Origin: Mycobacterium sp. 050128
GTDB taxonomy: Bacteria; Actinomycetota; Actinomycetes; Mycobacteriales; Mycobacteriaceae
Assembly: GCF_036409155.1 (NCBI RefSeq)
Contig: NZ_JAZGLW010000001.1
Location: 2,914,001-2,978,000, forward strand
Direction of reading: 5' to 3'
DNA: 64,000 bases
Part shown: piece after piece, positions 26,048-36,175 of the stretch
Numbering within the stretch: the stretch's first letter is position 1
Layout of the letters: every line of letters starts with the position of its first letter
Notes under the pieces: model-generated
The model's input: only the letters and a program-made list of their open reading frames with translations
The model's database searches: none
What the model was told of the DNA's origin: nothing
Made by a program: the position numbers and the translations under genes

Positions 26048-27750
26048 CCTTCCCGCTCTCTGGGGATCTCCGGAACCAACAGGTGGGCGTCACGGTCCGG
26101 ACCCCAGTGCACCGTGATGCGACCCCGCGGCGAGTTCGCGTAGGCGGCGGGCATCTGACCGACCAGCGGGTTGGTCGGGCACAGCCACCGCCCGGCGACG
26201 ACCAGCCGAAGCTCCTCGCCGGCGCGAAACTGCGTCGCCGACGGGCCCAGCGCGACATCGACGGCGACTACCTCGCCGGCGGCAACGGGCTGTGGCTCCG
26301 CGCAGGTCGCGACGGGCTCCCACGGACGCGAAAGTTGGGGGTCCAGCGCCCGCAGCGAGACCCGCTGCCACCCGGTGGTCACCCGGTCGCGGCCGTAGCC
26401 GTAGGACCCCTCGAACGCGACGAACCGGCCGCCGCGCCACTTCTCCACGCCGACGAAAAGGTTGGCGTCGTCGCAGCCGTCCAGCTCCACCCACAGGCGA
26501 GCGGCCATCGGACCGGTCAGCTCGATATCGGCGGGGATCGTCCAGCTGAATGCCGCTGCACGGGAAAGTGTTTCGAATTCGACGCACCCTTGGGCTGCCG
26601 GCCGGTCGGGCATCAGCAGACCCGGCCCGCCCAGATGCCCACCCAAATATAGAGGCCGCCAACGAGTTCGGGGCAGCGGCCAGTCCGCCTCCTCGCGCAC
26701 CGCGGCGACGGTGTCGCGGTCCTCGTGCACCTCGAGGCGGACACTGCGGGTGCCGACCGCGCCGTCGAGCACGTCCCGGAAGAAGTCGAGTTGTTCGGCC
26801 CGCGCCGCCTCGGAGTAGAACGTCGCCCACTTGCCGCCCCGGTGTGTGTAGAGGCGGGCGTGAGCGGACCCGCCGCGCGTGAACGCCCGGATCGAACCGC
26901 GGCTATGCAGGTTGTTGTCCGAGAAGCTGCCGCAGACCAGCATGGGGACCTCGATCGCCGACAGGTCCGGCACCACCGCGCGCCACGTGTCGTCGCGCAG
27001 CGGGTGATCGTCCTGCATCTGCTCCATGTCGTAGGCCTGTCGCGTGTCGCGACGCAAGTTGCGCGACCACATCTTGATGAACCCCAATTCGCGCACGCCG
27101 CCGGGGAACATCAGGTCGCGGTACGCGTCGGTGAAGCCCTCCCACGGGCAGATCGCCCGCAGCGCCGGGGGCCGCAGGGCGGCCACCGCGTATTGGCTGA
27201 TGGCCAGGTACGACACCCCGAGCATGACAACGCGCCCGTCGCACCACGGCTGGCCGGCCAGCCACTGCACCAGGTCGTAGGTGTCTTCGGCCTCTTGGCG
27301 CGACAGCAGCTTGCCGGTGCCATCGGAGTGGCCGCAGCCGCGCGAGTCGGCGTTGACCACCACGAAACCGTGCGGAACCCACCAGGCGGGGTCCGGCGCC
27401 TCCCAACCGGTCAGCGCTGAGAAGGTCACCGGTCGTGGCTGGCGCAACACGCGGTATTGCACCGAGAACGTCCACCTCCCGAACCGCCGCCGCGGGAGGT
27501 TGTCCTTGCCGTACGGGTGGATGCTCAGGATGACCGGCCGGGCTTCGCCCCCGCTTCGGTGCACGTTGATCCGCAACACCGTCCCGTCGCGGGTCGGCAC
27601 CTCGACGTCGCGTTCGACGACGAGGTCACTCGGAGGATCGGTAACGGTGATCGGGGGTTTGACGATGCTACGGAGCCGTACCAGTGCATAACGGAGGGCT
27701 CCGGGCCGTCGCCACGGTCGGTCGAGCGCCGGTGCCGAATTTCGCGCCAC
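26044..27750 (-). CDS. CocE/NonD-family hydrolase (Rv1215c-like)
   Basis: 568 residues from GTG 27750. It is an X-Pro dipeptidyl-peptidase/cocaine-esterase-type serine hydrolase: the substrate-side [30 protein letters not shown], and nucleophile motif [10 protein letters not shown] (Ser near 181), followed by a C-terminal jelly-roll domain (about 370-568). No signal peptide is seen, so it is probably cytosolic. The natural substrate (ester or amide) is unknown. The stop overlaps glgC in CTAG. Its start lies 26 bp downstream of the stop of the leftward Rv1216c-like gene, so it may be the last gene of the efflux operon. Confidence 0.88.
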   Translation of the reverse strand: MARNSAPALDRPWRRPGALRYALVRLRSIVKPPITVTDPPSDLVVERDVEVPTRDGTVLRINVHRSGGEARPVILSIHPYGKDNLPRRRFGRWTFSVQYRVLRQPRPVTFSALTGWEAPDPAWWVPHGFVVVNADSRGCGHSDGTGKLLSRQEAEDTYDLVQWLAGQPWCDGRVVMLGVSYLAISQYAVAALRPPALRAICPWEGFTDAYRDLMFPGGVRELGFIKMWSRNLRRDTRQAYDMEQMQDDHPLRDDTWRAVVPDLSAIEVPMLVCGSFSDNNLHSRGSIRAFTRGGSAHARLYTHRGGKWATFYSEAARAEQLDFFRDVLDGAVGTRSVRLEVHEDRDTVAAVREEADWPLPRTRWRPLYLGGHLGGPGLLMPDRPAAQGCVEFETLSRAAAFSWTIPADIELTGPMAARLWVELDGCDDANLFVGVEKWRGGRFVAFEGSYGYGRDRVTTGWQRVSLRALDPQLSRPWEPVATCAEPQPVAAGEVVAVDVALGPSATQFRAGEELRLVVAGRWLCPTNPLVGQMPAAYANSPRGRITVHWGPDRDAHLLVPEIPREREG

Positions 27751-27776
27751 ACCGACACCCTAGAGCTTGCCGGCCG

Positions 27777-28451
27777 CTACCACACGTACGGCAGCAGTCG
27801 ATAGCGCACCCGTTGCGCATATTCGGGGTATCCGGGCATTTCCCCGGTGAGCATTCTTTCCTCGTCCCGAATGCGCAGCACCAGCGTCGCGGCGCCCAGG
27901 ACGACGAACAACAGCCCCCAATAGGAGCCGAGCGCCAGGGGCATACCGATCATCATGACCGTGTCCCCGGCATACATCGGATGCCGCACGAATCCATAGA
28001 GGCCGTCGGTGGTCAATGTCTGTCCCGCTTCAACGGTGATAGTAGCTGCGGCATAACTGTTTTGGACGATCACCAGCTGGGCGACCCCCAGCCCGGCCAC
28101 CACCAGCACATCGCCGAGTACGCAGAGCCATGCGGGCACCGGCGACCAGGCGAACCGATGGTCGAGCGCGCTGAACGCCATCGTCGCGAAGAGGGTGAGA
28201 AACGATGCGACGATGATGATTTTCTGGGCCGGTCTGGTCTCCGCGCGTGGCCCGGCGTGCATGCGTCGCTGCAGGGCAGCCGGATTGGTTCGGGCCAAAT
28301 AGATGCTGGGGACTAGCGTGGCAGTCGTGAACACAGCGATGAATACCCAAGCCTGCCAATAGTCCAGTGTTCCGGCGGGCGCGAACAGGATCGCCCCCAA
28401 AGCGGCTGTTCCCAGCACCGACGATGCCGCCAGGCGAATCCCGGTTTTCAT
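27777..28451 (-). CDS. Isoprenylcysteine-methyltransferase-like membrane protein (Rv1216c-like)
   Basis: 224 residues from the ATG at 28449-28451, the length of Rv1216c. There are about five to six hydrophobic helices. The C-terminal signature GLYGFVRHPMYAGD and RIRDEERML is shared by ICMT/PEMT-type methyltransferases that bind S-adenosylmethionine at the membrane face. The methyl acceptor is unknown. It lies 5 bp downstream of the ABC permease gene and clearly belongs to that operon. A longer reading frame to 28532 overlaps the permease and is not favoured. Confidence 0.88.
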   Translation of the reverse strand: MKTGIRLAASSVLGTAALGAILFAPAGTLDYWQAWVFIAVFTTATLVPSIYLARTNPAALQRRMHAGPRAETRPAQKIIIVASFLTLFATMAFSALDHRFAWSPVPAWLCVLGDVLVVAGLGVAQLVIVQNSYAAATITVEAGQTLTTDGLYGFVRHPMYAGDTVMMIGMPLALGSYWGLLFVVLGAATLVLRIRDEERMLTGEMPGYPEYAQRVRYRLLPYVW

Positions 28452-28456
28452 GACGC

Positions 28457-30088
28457 CTAACTGCGTAAATCTCGTCGGCGAAAGGCCATGACTCCCAACG
28501 TGATCAGCGTCGCGTCGATGACCAGCAGCCACAGTAGCGCCACGGCGGTGAAGTCGCTGCCGACCCGTGGCACGTGTGCGAAGGGCTCGAGATCAAGGAC
28601 CCACTGCGGGAAGCCGGCCAGCGAGCCGATCAGGTACAGGGCGATGAACGCGATCAATACGCCCCACGCCACCGGCGTGAATCGTGGTGCCACACCGAAG
28701 ATTACGATGGCCACGGCCGACGCCAGCCAAACGGCCGGCAACTGCACGGCCGCGGTGCCGATCACGACGGCCATCTTGGCGCCGATGTCGCCGGCCGCGA
28801 CGCCGTAAAGCAGTCCGCCCGCCGCGCCGGCGACCAGCATCGCCGCCGCTGACCCCAGCAGGGCTGCCACTAAATGGCTTGCCAGCCAACGAGCTCGGGA
28901 CACCGCACCGGCCAGCGTCGTCTCGGCGCGCAGGCCGGCCTCTTCCTGGTGCGGTCGCAAAGTGAGCGAGACGGCGAAGGCGGAGGCCACCATGCCCATC
29001 ATGTTGAACGCCACCGCGATGAAAGCCTGCTCCAGCGCGGAGGTGCCGCCCATCCTCGCGACGATGTCGCGTGCCACGCCGCCGCCGATCTCATCGCCGA
29101 TGCCGTGCGCGACGCTGCCCATCACCAGGCCGAACAGACACAGGCCCACCGTCCACAGCAGCAGCGCGCCGCGGTCCAGCCGCCAGGTCAGCCCGAAGAC
29201 GTTGCTCAGCCATGGTGCGGCGGTGGCCGGGCCGGCTCGTTCGGCGATGAGTCCCGCGCCGACGTCGCGCCCGGCCAGCAGGCGATACGCCACGGCGGTC
29301 AGCACGATCGCGGTGACCAGATGCAGCAGCAACACCCACCCGTGATCGCCCGCGTACGGCCGCACCTGTAACGACCAGCCCAGCGGTGAAAACCAGGACA
29401 ACGTGCCGGAGCCGGCGTCGCCGATGGCGCGCAGCGTGAATGCGGCTCCCAGCACCGCAAAGGCGGCACCGCGGGCGAATCGCGCACTCGCCGACAGCTG
29501 CGCCGTCACCGCGGCCACCGCCGTGAACACCACGCCGGAGCCGGCCAGCGCTGCGCCGAATGCCAGCGATCCGCCGGGCGGGACGTTGGTGGACAGCAAT
29601 CCCGCCGCGCCGATCGCGCCGGTGGCGATCGAGGCGCCGAACGACAGGATCAGCGCCGCGGTCAGGCTGGCGTATCGTCCCACCCCGGTCGAGTCCACCA
29701 GCTCGGTGCGGCCGCTTTCCTCGTCCGCCCGGGTGTGCCGGATCACCGTCAGAATGACCGCGACCGCGATCAGCACATGGAACATCCCGGCTTTCCAAAT
29801 GCCCACAGCGCCAAGGCTGTCGTTGTAGACCTGCCCGTAGAGGGCGCGCTGTGCCGGGCTGGCCATGACGGTCGCCGCGAACCCGGCGCGGGCGGCTTGG
29901 CTGGGATAGACCTTCTCGATGCTTCCGATGTAGACCGTTGCCAACGGCAACGACAGCAGCAGCATCCACAGGGGCAGCGAGATCCGGTCGCGGCGCAGAT
30001 ACAGGCGTAGCATGCCCAGTGTGCCGGTGAATTCTGAACCACGTTGCGGGGCAGCGTGTTCCGGACGCTGTAGTGCTACAGTGCTCAT
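28457..30088 (-). CDS. ABC transporter permease, tetronasin-efflux type (Rv1217c-like)
   Basis: 543 residues with about 12 hydrophobic segments and a large soluble loop. It matches the exporter-of-polyketide-antibiotics permease family. The start ATG shares one base with the stop of the ATPase gene (TAATG), a tight coupling. With the ATPase at 30088-31008 it forms a multidrug exporter. In M. tuberculosis the Rv1217c-Rv1218c pair exports several inhibitor classes and is repressed by Rv1219c. The next gene downstream is the ICMT-like membrane protein. Confidence 0.92.
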   Translation of the reverse strand: MSTVALQRPEHAAPQRGSEFTGTLGMLRLYLRRDRISLPLWMLLLSLPLATVYIGSIEKVYPSQAARAGFAATVMASPAQRALYGQVYNDSLGAVGIWKAGMFHVLIAVAVILTVIRHTRADEESGRTELVDSTGVGRYASLTAALILSFGASIATGAIGAAGLLSTNVPPGGSLAFGAALAGSGVVFTAVAAVTAQLSASARFARGAAFAVLGAAFTLRAIGDAGSGTLSWFSPLGWSLQVRPYAGDHGWVLLLHLVTAIVLTAVAYRLLAGRDVGAGLIAERAGPATAAPWLSNVFGLTWRLDRGALLLWTVGLCLFGLVMGSVAHGIGDEIGGGVARDIVARMGGTSALEQAFIAVAFNMMGMVASAFAVSLTLRPHQEEAGLRAETTLAGAVSRARWLASHLVAALLGSAAAMLVAGAAGGLLYGVAAGDIGAKMAVVIGTAAVQLPAVWLASAVAIVIFGVAPRFTPVAWGVLIAFIALYLIGSLAGFPQWVLDLEPFAHVPRVGSDFTAVALLWLLVIDATLITLGVMAFRRRDLRS

Positions 30089-31008
30089 TATGCCGAGACC
30101 TTCTTTTCGCTGCGTCCGGTGTTGTAGTGGCGCAGGAAGAGCTCCTCGAGCGTCGGTGGCTGGCTGACCAGGCTGCGCACACCGGCGTCGCCAAGCACCC
30201 GGATGAGTTCCCCGAGGCTTTCGCTGTCGACCTGTGCGCGCAACGTGTTCCCCTCGAAGCTGACATCCTCAACGCCCTTTATTCGGCTGAGATCGCCAGG
30301 GCTACCGATCATTTCGGCCTTGATGGAGGTACGGCTGAGATGCCGCATCGAGTCCAGCGAACCGCTCTCGATGGTCCGGCCGGCCCGGATGATGGTCACC
30401 GTCTGACACAGCGCTTCGGTTTCGGCCAGGATGTGGCTGGACAGCAAGACCGTTACGCCACGGTCGCGCGCCTCGGCGACGCACCGTTGAAAGATGTTCT
30501 CCATCAACGGGTCCAGGCCGCTGCTGGGCTCGTCCAACAGCAGCAGGCTGGCCCGCGACGAGAAGGCCGATATCAGGGAGACCTTCTGGCGGTTGCCCTT
30601 GGAGTAGGTGCGCGACTTCTTGGTCGGGTCGAGGTCGAAGCGCTCGATCAGCTCCCAGCGTCGGGCGTCGTCGATGCCGCCGCGCATGCGGGCCAGCAGA
30701 TCGATGGTTTCGCCGCCGGTCAGCGATGGCCAGAGCGTGACGTCACCTGGCACATAAGCGATTTGACGATGTAGTTCGACGGCATCGGTCCACGGGTCGC
30801 CGCCGAGCAGTCGCACGGTTCCGCCGTCGGCCTTCACCAGTCCCAGCAGGATGCGGATGGTGGTGGACTTGCCGGCGCCGTTGGGGCCGAGAAAACCGTG
30901 TACTTCACCTTGGCGCACCGTCAGGTCGAGGCCGTCCAGTGCCCGTACCGCACCGAAGTTCTTGGTGAGGTCGCGGATTTCGATGGGCGCGACGCTATCA
31001 ACTGCCAT
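30088..31008 (-). CDS. ABC transporter ATP-binding protein (Rv1218c-like)
   Basis: 306 residues from the ATG at 31006-31008, chosen because AAGGAGAATCCC lies directly ahead. Earlier in-frame ATGs at 31026 and 31047 lack this. Walker A is [10 protein letters not shown], the signature is the variant YSKGNRQKV, and Walker B is [13 protein letters not shown], with a C-terminal domain typical of drug-resistance ATPases. It powers the adjacent permease. The start lies inside the last 11 bases of the TetR gene, so repressor and pump are co-translated. Confidence 0.94.
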   Translation of the reverse strand: MAVDSVAPIEIRDLTKNFGAVRALDGLDLTVRQGEVHGFLGPNGAGKSTTIRILLGLVKADGGTVRLLGGDPWTDAVELHRQIAYVPGDVTLWPSLTGGETIDLLARMRGGIDDARRWELIERFDLDPTKKSRTYSKGNRQKVSLISAFSSRASLLLLDEPSSGLDPLMENIFQRCVAEARDRGVTVLLSSHILAETEALCQTVTIIRAGRTIESGSLDSMRHLSRTSIKAEMIGSPGDLSRIKGVEDVSFEGNTLRAQVDSESLGELIRVLGDAGVRSLVSQPPTLEELFLRHYNTGRSEKKVSA

Positions 31009-31636
31009 GGGATTCTCCTTGATCATCGGCGGCCAGAAATGCGTCATACATAGTGCGGTCCGTCATCAGGCCTTCGGTGTAAATCTCCAGGGCGGGCAGC
31101 ACCATCTCTCGGGCGTAGTCACGCAGGACGGCCCGCAGATCTGTTGGGGTCTCGTGCATTTGGAGGTAGAGCAGAAACCCACCGCCGCCGGTGATGCCGA
31201 GATATCGGGCCCTGGCGTGGGGATCGCGGCTGGGTTTGATCGTGCCGGCGCGCACACCCTCTTCCATGTAGTCGTATGTGTTGTCGATCATCCTGCGCCA
31301 CAGCATGTTCGCCAGCTCGCCACCGGTTTGCATGCTGCGCACCAGGTAAGCCATCAGCGGTGCGTAGGCCTCGATCTCGGCCATCTGCGCGAACCAGGTT
31401 GCCGGGTCGTTGGATCGCAGCGCCTCTGACTTGCTGTTGTAGATCTCTTCGGCGATGTAGTCCTCGCAGGCCTTGCGTAGACCTTCCTTCGAGCCGAAGT
31501 GATGAATGACCAGTGCAGCGCTCACCCCCGCGGCCTCGGCGATGCTGCGCAGCCCGACACCGAAGCCGTGTTGGCCGAATTGCTCGATCGCCGCATCGCG
31601 AATCCGGGCGGCGGCGGTCAGGTCGACTGAACGCAT
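30998..31636 (-). CDS. TetR-family repressor of the efflux operon (Rv1219c-like)
   Basis: 212 residues, the same length as Rv1219c. The helix-turn-helix is near 27-46 ([20 protein letters not shown]), and the rest forms the helical ligand and dimer domain. It heads the operon TetR, ATPase, permease, methyltransferase-like. The ATG at 31634-31636 lies inside the first of two palindromic operators and only seven bases after a likely -10 element, so the mRNA is predicted to be leaderless. Binding would block its own promoter, a classic autoregulated drug-sensing circuit. The inducer is unknown. Confidence 0.94.
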   Translation of the reverse strand: MRSVDLTAAARIRDAAIEQFGQHGFGVGLRSIAEAAGVSAALVIHHFGSKEGLRKACEDYIAEEIYNSKSEALRSNDPATWFAQMAEIEAYAPLMAYLVRSMQTGGELANMLWRRMIDNTYDYMEEGVRAGTIKPSRDPHARARYLGITGGGGFLLYLQMHETPTDLRAVLRDYAREMVLPALEIYTEGLMTDRTMYDAFLAADDQGESHGS

Positions 31637-31673
31637 GTTCAGTACACTAAACGCGTGTTCAGTCGACGGTCAA
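31622..31673 (-). promoter_or_regulatory. Leaderless promoter with two TetR operators
   Basis: CTGAACGCATGTTCAG (31627-31642) is a perfect 6-4-6 palindrome. CTAAACGCGTGTTCAG (31647-31662) is a one-mismatch copy 20 bp away, two turns of DNA. On the leftward strand a -35 TTGACC (31673-31668) and a -10 TAGTGT (31649-31644) are spaced by 18 bp, and the ATG follows the -10 by seven bases. The operators cover the -10 and the start codon, so bound TetR dimers would block RNA polymerase. Outer 11-bp arms (31622-31632 and 31657-31667) also pair perfectly. Confidence 0.8.
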
Positions 31674-31784
31674 GGGGGCGCCCCGTAAGGGATGCGTAAA
31701 AGAAATCAGCCCCGACGCCGGCTCGTGTGCGGTCACATGGGCCACACCAGCATCGCGGTGGAGGCCACCACCCGATCCGGATAT

Positions 31785-31806
31785 GCGATATCGCCGGCGA
31801 TATCGC
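31785..31806. repeat. Perfect 22-bp palindrome
   Basis: The 11-base half GCGATATCGCC is followed at once by its exact reverse complement, with no spacer. Each half also contains the smaller palindrome GCGATATCGC. ATCCGGAT (31775-31782) lies two bases to the left. It sits in the 296-bp gap between the TetR start and the O-methyltransferase stop. It could be a factor-independent terminator for the methyltransferase (no U-tract), a cruciform, or a regulator site. Confidence 0.85.
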
Positions 31807-31825
31807 TCGTGAAGGTCGCCTATTG

Positions 31826-31924
31826 GTCCGAAGGGCGACGGGCGACGTCCGAAGGGCGGACGAAGGGCGAAGGGCGACGTCCGAAGGGCGACGGGCGAAG
31901 GGCGAAGGGCGACAGGCGAAGGAG
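31826..31924. repeat. Degenerate heptanucleotide tandem repeat
   Basis: About 14 heptads of the form CGAAGGG, CGACGGG or CGACGTC run nearly without break. GTCCGAAGGGCG recurs at 31826, 31847 and 31879. The top strand is purine-rich. It lies 8 bp beyond the 3' end of the O-methyltransferase gene. Open frames across it encode only low-complexity basic peptides and are not accepted as genes. Copy-number variation between strains is likely. Confidence 0.85.
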
Positions 31925-31932
31925 GTAGCGCG

Positions 31933-32601
31933 TCAGTCGCGGACCGCGGCCAGCACGCCGTCACCTAGCGGCACCAGCGCGGGCGTCAGCCGCTCGTCCT
32001 CGGCGATCAGACGGGCCGCCTCCCGGACCGCGACCACTTCGGCGTCGCGCGCCGCGGGATCACCGGCCCGCCCGCCCAGCGCCGAGCCGTGCACGACGAT
32101 GATCCCGCCGGATCGCAGCAGCCGCACGCCTTCGACGACGTAATCGGGCTGATCGATCGGGTCGGCGTCGACGAACACCAGGTCATAGGACTCGTCGGCG
32201 AGCCGGGTGAGCACCTCTTGGGCGCGACCGCTGATCAGCCTGGTGCGCGACGGGCCGATGCCGGCTTCGGAAAAGGCCTGCTTGGCCAGCCGCGAATACT
32301 CGGGCTCGATATCGATCGTGGTCAGCACGCCGTCGTCGCTCATCCCCGACAGCAACCAGAGCCCGCTGACCCCGGCGCCGGTGCCCACCTCAGCGACGGC
32401 TTTGCCGCCACTGAGCTTGGTCAGCAGGCTCAGCAGCGCGCCCACCGCGGGCGTCACCGCCCCGGCGCCGATGTCGACGGAGCGTTCGCGGGCGGCGGCC
32501 AGGATCGCGTCCTCGGATATCGACGCTTCCGCGTGCGCGGAGAGCGATTCGGCCCGACTCGGAGCCGCCTGGCCGGGGGTTTCTTCGTCGGTGCCGTCCA
32601 T
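31933..32601 (-). CDS. Class I O-methyltransferase (Rv1220c-like)
   Basis: 222 residues from the ATG at 32599-32601 ([10 protein letters not shown]), which matches the Rv1220c start; an ATG six codons earlier is possible. It is a caffeoyl-CoA/catechol O-methyltransferase-type fold: the SAM motif [17 protein letters not shown], the acidic ribose ligand in TTIDIEPE, and [17 protein letters not shown]. It transfers a methyl group to an unknown small-molecule hydroxyl. It is divergent from sigE. Its 3' side carries the heptad repeat and a large palindrome. Confidence 0.92.
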   Translation of the reverse strand: MDGTDEETPGQAAPSRAESLSAHAEASISEDAILAAARERSVDIGAGAVTPAVGALLSLLTKLSGGKAVAEVGTGAGVSGLWLLSGMSDDGVLTTIDIEPEYSRLAKQAFSEAGIGPSRTRLISGRAQEVLTRLADESYDLVFVDADPIDQPDYVVEGVRLLRSGGIIVVHGSALGGRAGDPAARDAEVVAVREAARLIAEDERLTPALVPLGDGVLAAVRD

Positions 32602-32741
32602 GCCCGCAGCGTATTCCATGTGGTCGTGCAGTCCGTCAGGCGCGCGGCGAGTCGAACCGTTTCCGACACGCCCGGCGATGCCGGGGCGGCGTAAGTCACT
32701 TGGCTTCGGGTATGCCCTGCGTATGGCAGGTAACGATCAGG

Positions 32742-32760
32742 TTTCTCAGCCAAACCTCAG
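32742..32760 (+). promoter_or_regulatory. MprA box upstream of sigE
   Basis: TTTCTCAG-cca-AACCTCAG is two 8-bp direct repeats with a 3-bp gap, 19 bp in all, which is the published form of the MprA response-regulator motif. It ends 44 bp before the sigE ATG. In M. tuberculosis MprAB activates sigE under envelope stress through such a site, so the same control is expected here. Confidence 0.75.
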
Positions 32761-32804
32761 ATTGCTCCTATGCCGCGCATACGCCGGTAGGCGACGGTGA
32801 CGGT

Positions 32805-33560
32805 ATGGAACGTGGAGGACGTTGGGCGGGGAATACAGATTGGCAACTACGTGTTGCCGCCGATGACGAACTGCCGCTTGTCGGCAGGGCAACTTATTCG
32901 GAGGATTCGATCAACACCACTCTCTTAAGCCCGAACACCATGTCGCACGCCCAGGAACTCCCGGACGACGAATGGGTCGCACCGGCGGACGGCTTGCAGG
33001 GCACCGCAGTGTTCGACGCGACCGGGGACAAGACGACGATGCCGTCGTGGGACGAGTTGGTGCGTCAGCACGCCGACCGGGTGTACCGGCTGGCTTACCG
33101 GCTTTCGGGCAACCAGCAAGATGCCGAGGACCTGACCCAGGAGACATTCATCCGGGTGTTCCGGTCGGTGCAGAACTATCAGCCCGGAACCTTCGAGGGC
33201 TGGCTGCACCGCATCACCACGAACTTGTTCCTTGACATGGTGCGCCGACGCGCCCGCATCCGGATGGAAGCGTTGCCGGAGGACTACGACCGGGTCCCGG
33301 CCGACGAGCCGAACCCGGAGCAGATCTACCACGACGCGCGCCTGGGACCCGACCTGCAGGCCGCGCTGGACTCGCTGCCGCCGGAGTTTCGCGCCGCGGT
33401 GGTGCTGTGCGACATCGAAGGCCTGTCCTACGAGGAGATCGGCGCCACCCTGGGCGTCAAGCTGGGTACCGTCCGCAGCCGGATTCACCGCGGACGTCAG
33501 GCTTTGCGCGACTACCTAGCCGCGCATTCCGAGCCGGAAACCCACGCCCAATCAGCCTAG
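32805..33560 (+). CDS. sigE: ECF RNA polymerase sigma factor SigE
   Basis: 251 residues from ATG 32805 ([15 protein letters not shown]). From [10 protein letters not shown] to ALRDYLAAH it is almost identical to M. tuberculosis SigE. Region 2 contains [19 protein letters not shown] and [19 protein letters not shown]; region 4 contains [20 protein letters not shown]. It directs the surface-stress, SDS, heat and macrophage response. An internal ATG (MSHAQEL) corresponds to a shorter isoform known in M. tuberculosis, and the long form starts further upstream. The MprA box lies just ahead. rseA, htrA and tatB follow in the same direction. Confidence 0.97.
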   Translation: MERGGRWAGNTDWQLRVAADDELPLVGRATYSEDSINTTLLSPNTMSHAQELPDDEWVAPADGLQGTAVFDATGDKTTMPSWDELVRQHADRVYRLAYRLSGNQQDAEDLTQETFIRVFRSVQNYQPGTFEGWLHRITTNLFLDMVRRRARIRMEALPEDYDRVPADEPNPEQIYHDARLGPDLQAALDSLPPEFRAAVVLCDIEGLSYEEIGATLGVKLGTVRSRIHRGRQALRDYLAAHSEPETHAQSA

Positions 33561-33690
33561 AAATGGCTGGGACCGGTTCACAAACACGGTCCGCGGGCCG
33601 ATAGTCATGCGATTTCGCAAGATGCATAGCGGTGCAGGCCACCTTGTCGCGCTACATTCGAGGGGTACGTGGCAGCGAAAGGAGCTGGTG

Positions 33691-34086
33691 ATGGCCGACC
33701 GGGGACATGTGTTCCGCCGCGCGTTCGCCTGGCTCCCCGCACAGTTCGCCTCCCAGAGCGACGCGCCGGTCGGCGCGCCACGGCAATTCGGCTCCACCGA
33801 GCATCTGTCTGTCGAAGCGATCGCCGCGTTTGTCGACGGCGAGCTGCGGATGAACGCGCACCTGCGGGCGGCCCATCACCTTTCGCTGTGCCCGCAATGC
33901 GCGTCCGACGTCGACGATCAGAGCCGGGCGCGTGCTGCGCTGCGCGATTCACACCCGATCCGCATCCCGAGCACCCTGCTGGGAATGCTCTCGGAGATTC
34001 CGCATTACCCGCCCGACGACACGCCAGCCCAGGCGACCGACCGTTTCGCCGATCGCAATGTGCGCGACCAGCGTAAGCGCCGGTAG
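33691..34086 (+). CDS. rseA: Anti-sigma factor RseA (anti-SigE)
   Basis: 131 residues from ATG 33691, with AAAGGAGCTGGTG directly ahead. An upstream ATG at 33607 has no ribosome site and adds residues not found in Rv1222. It is a ZAS-type zinc anti-sigma factor: LSVEAIAAFVDGELRMNAHL is followed by His63-x3-Cys67-x2-Cys70. No transmembrane helix is seen, so it is cytosolic. It binds SigE and releases it on oxidation or, in M. tuberculosis, after PknB phosphorylation and ClpC1P2 proteolysis. The C-terminal tail is shorter than the 154-aa Rv1222 protein. Confidence 0.94.
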   Translation: MADRGHVFRRAFAWLPAQFASQSDAPVGAPRQFGSTEHLSVEAIAAFVDGELRMNAHLRAAHHLSLCPQCASDVDDQSRARAALRDSHPIRIPSTLLGMLSEIPHYPPDDTPAQATDRFADRNVRDQRKRR

Positions 34087-34145
34087 CACCAGGGTTGTCC
34101 CAGCTCGTGGGTTCATGCCGACCGTTCAGCAACCGGGGATACTAG

Positions 34146-35758
<1,613 letters not shown>

Positions 35759-35759
<1 letters not shown>

Positions 35760-36175
35760 TGTTCGCCAACGTCGGCTGGGGGGAGATGCTCGTCCTCGTC
35801 GTGGTCGGGCTGGTAATCCTTGGCCCGGAACGGCTTCCGGGCGCGATTCGCTGGGCGTCGACCGCGTTGCGTCAGGCCCGCGACTACCTGTCCGGCGTCA
35901 CCAGTCAGCTGCGTGAGGACATCGGGCCCGAGTTCGACGACCTGCGCGGCCCGCTGAGCGAGCTACAGAAGCTGCGCGGCATGACGCCGCGCGCGGCGCT
36001 GACCAAACACCTGCTGGACGGCGACGATTCGTTGTTCACCGGCAATTTCGAGCGGCCCGTCAACGGCACGTCGCCGCAGCAGTCGGCCGAGGGGCCCGCG
36101 GCGGGGGCAAACGGCAGTCCGACGTTCGGCGTCGGGCAGCACGGCCCGGCGCCGTTCGACACCGACGCGACCTAA
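35759..36175 (+). CDS. tatB: Sec-independent translocase subunit TatB
   Basis: 138 residues. The N-terminal membrane helix and hinge [20 protein letters not shown] then [12 protein letters not shown] is the TatB signature. An amphipathic helix and a variable hydrophilic tail follow. It is the twin-arginine translocation receptor subunit for folded proteins. Its ATG overlaps the htrA stop by one base, so the two envelope functions are co-translated under the SigE region. The stop overlaps convergent mrp by four bases (CTAA). It corresponds to Rv1224. Confidence 0.95.

Noticed and set aside
31692..31928. Rightward 78-codon ORF over the heptad repeat
   Set aside because: Its C-terminal half is only the translated repeat (basic, low complexity). 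There is no ribosome site and no relative is known to me.
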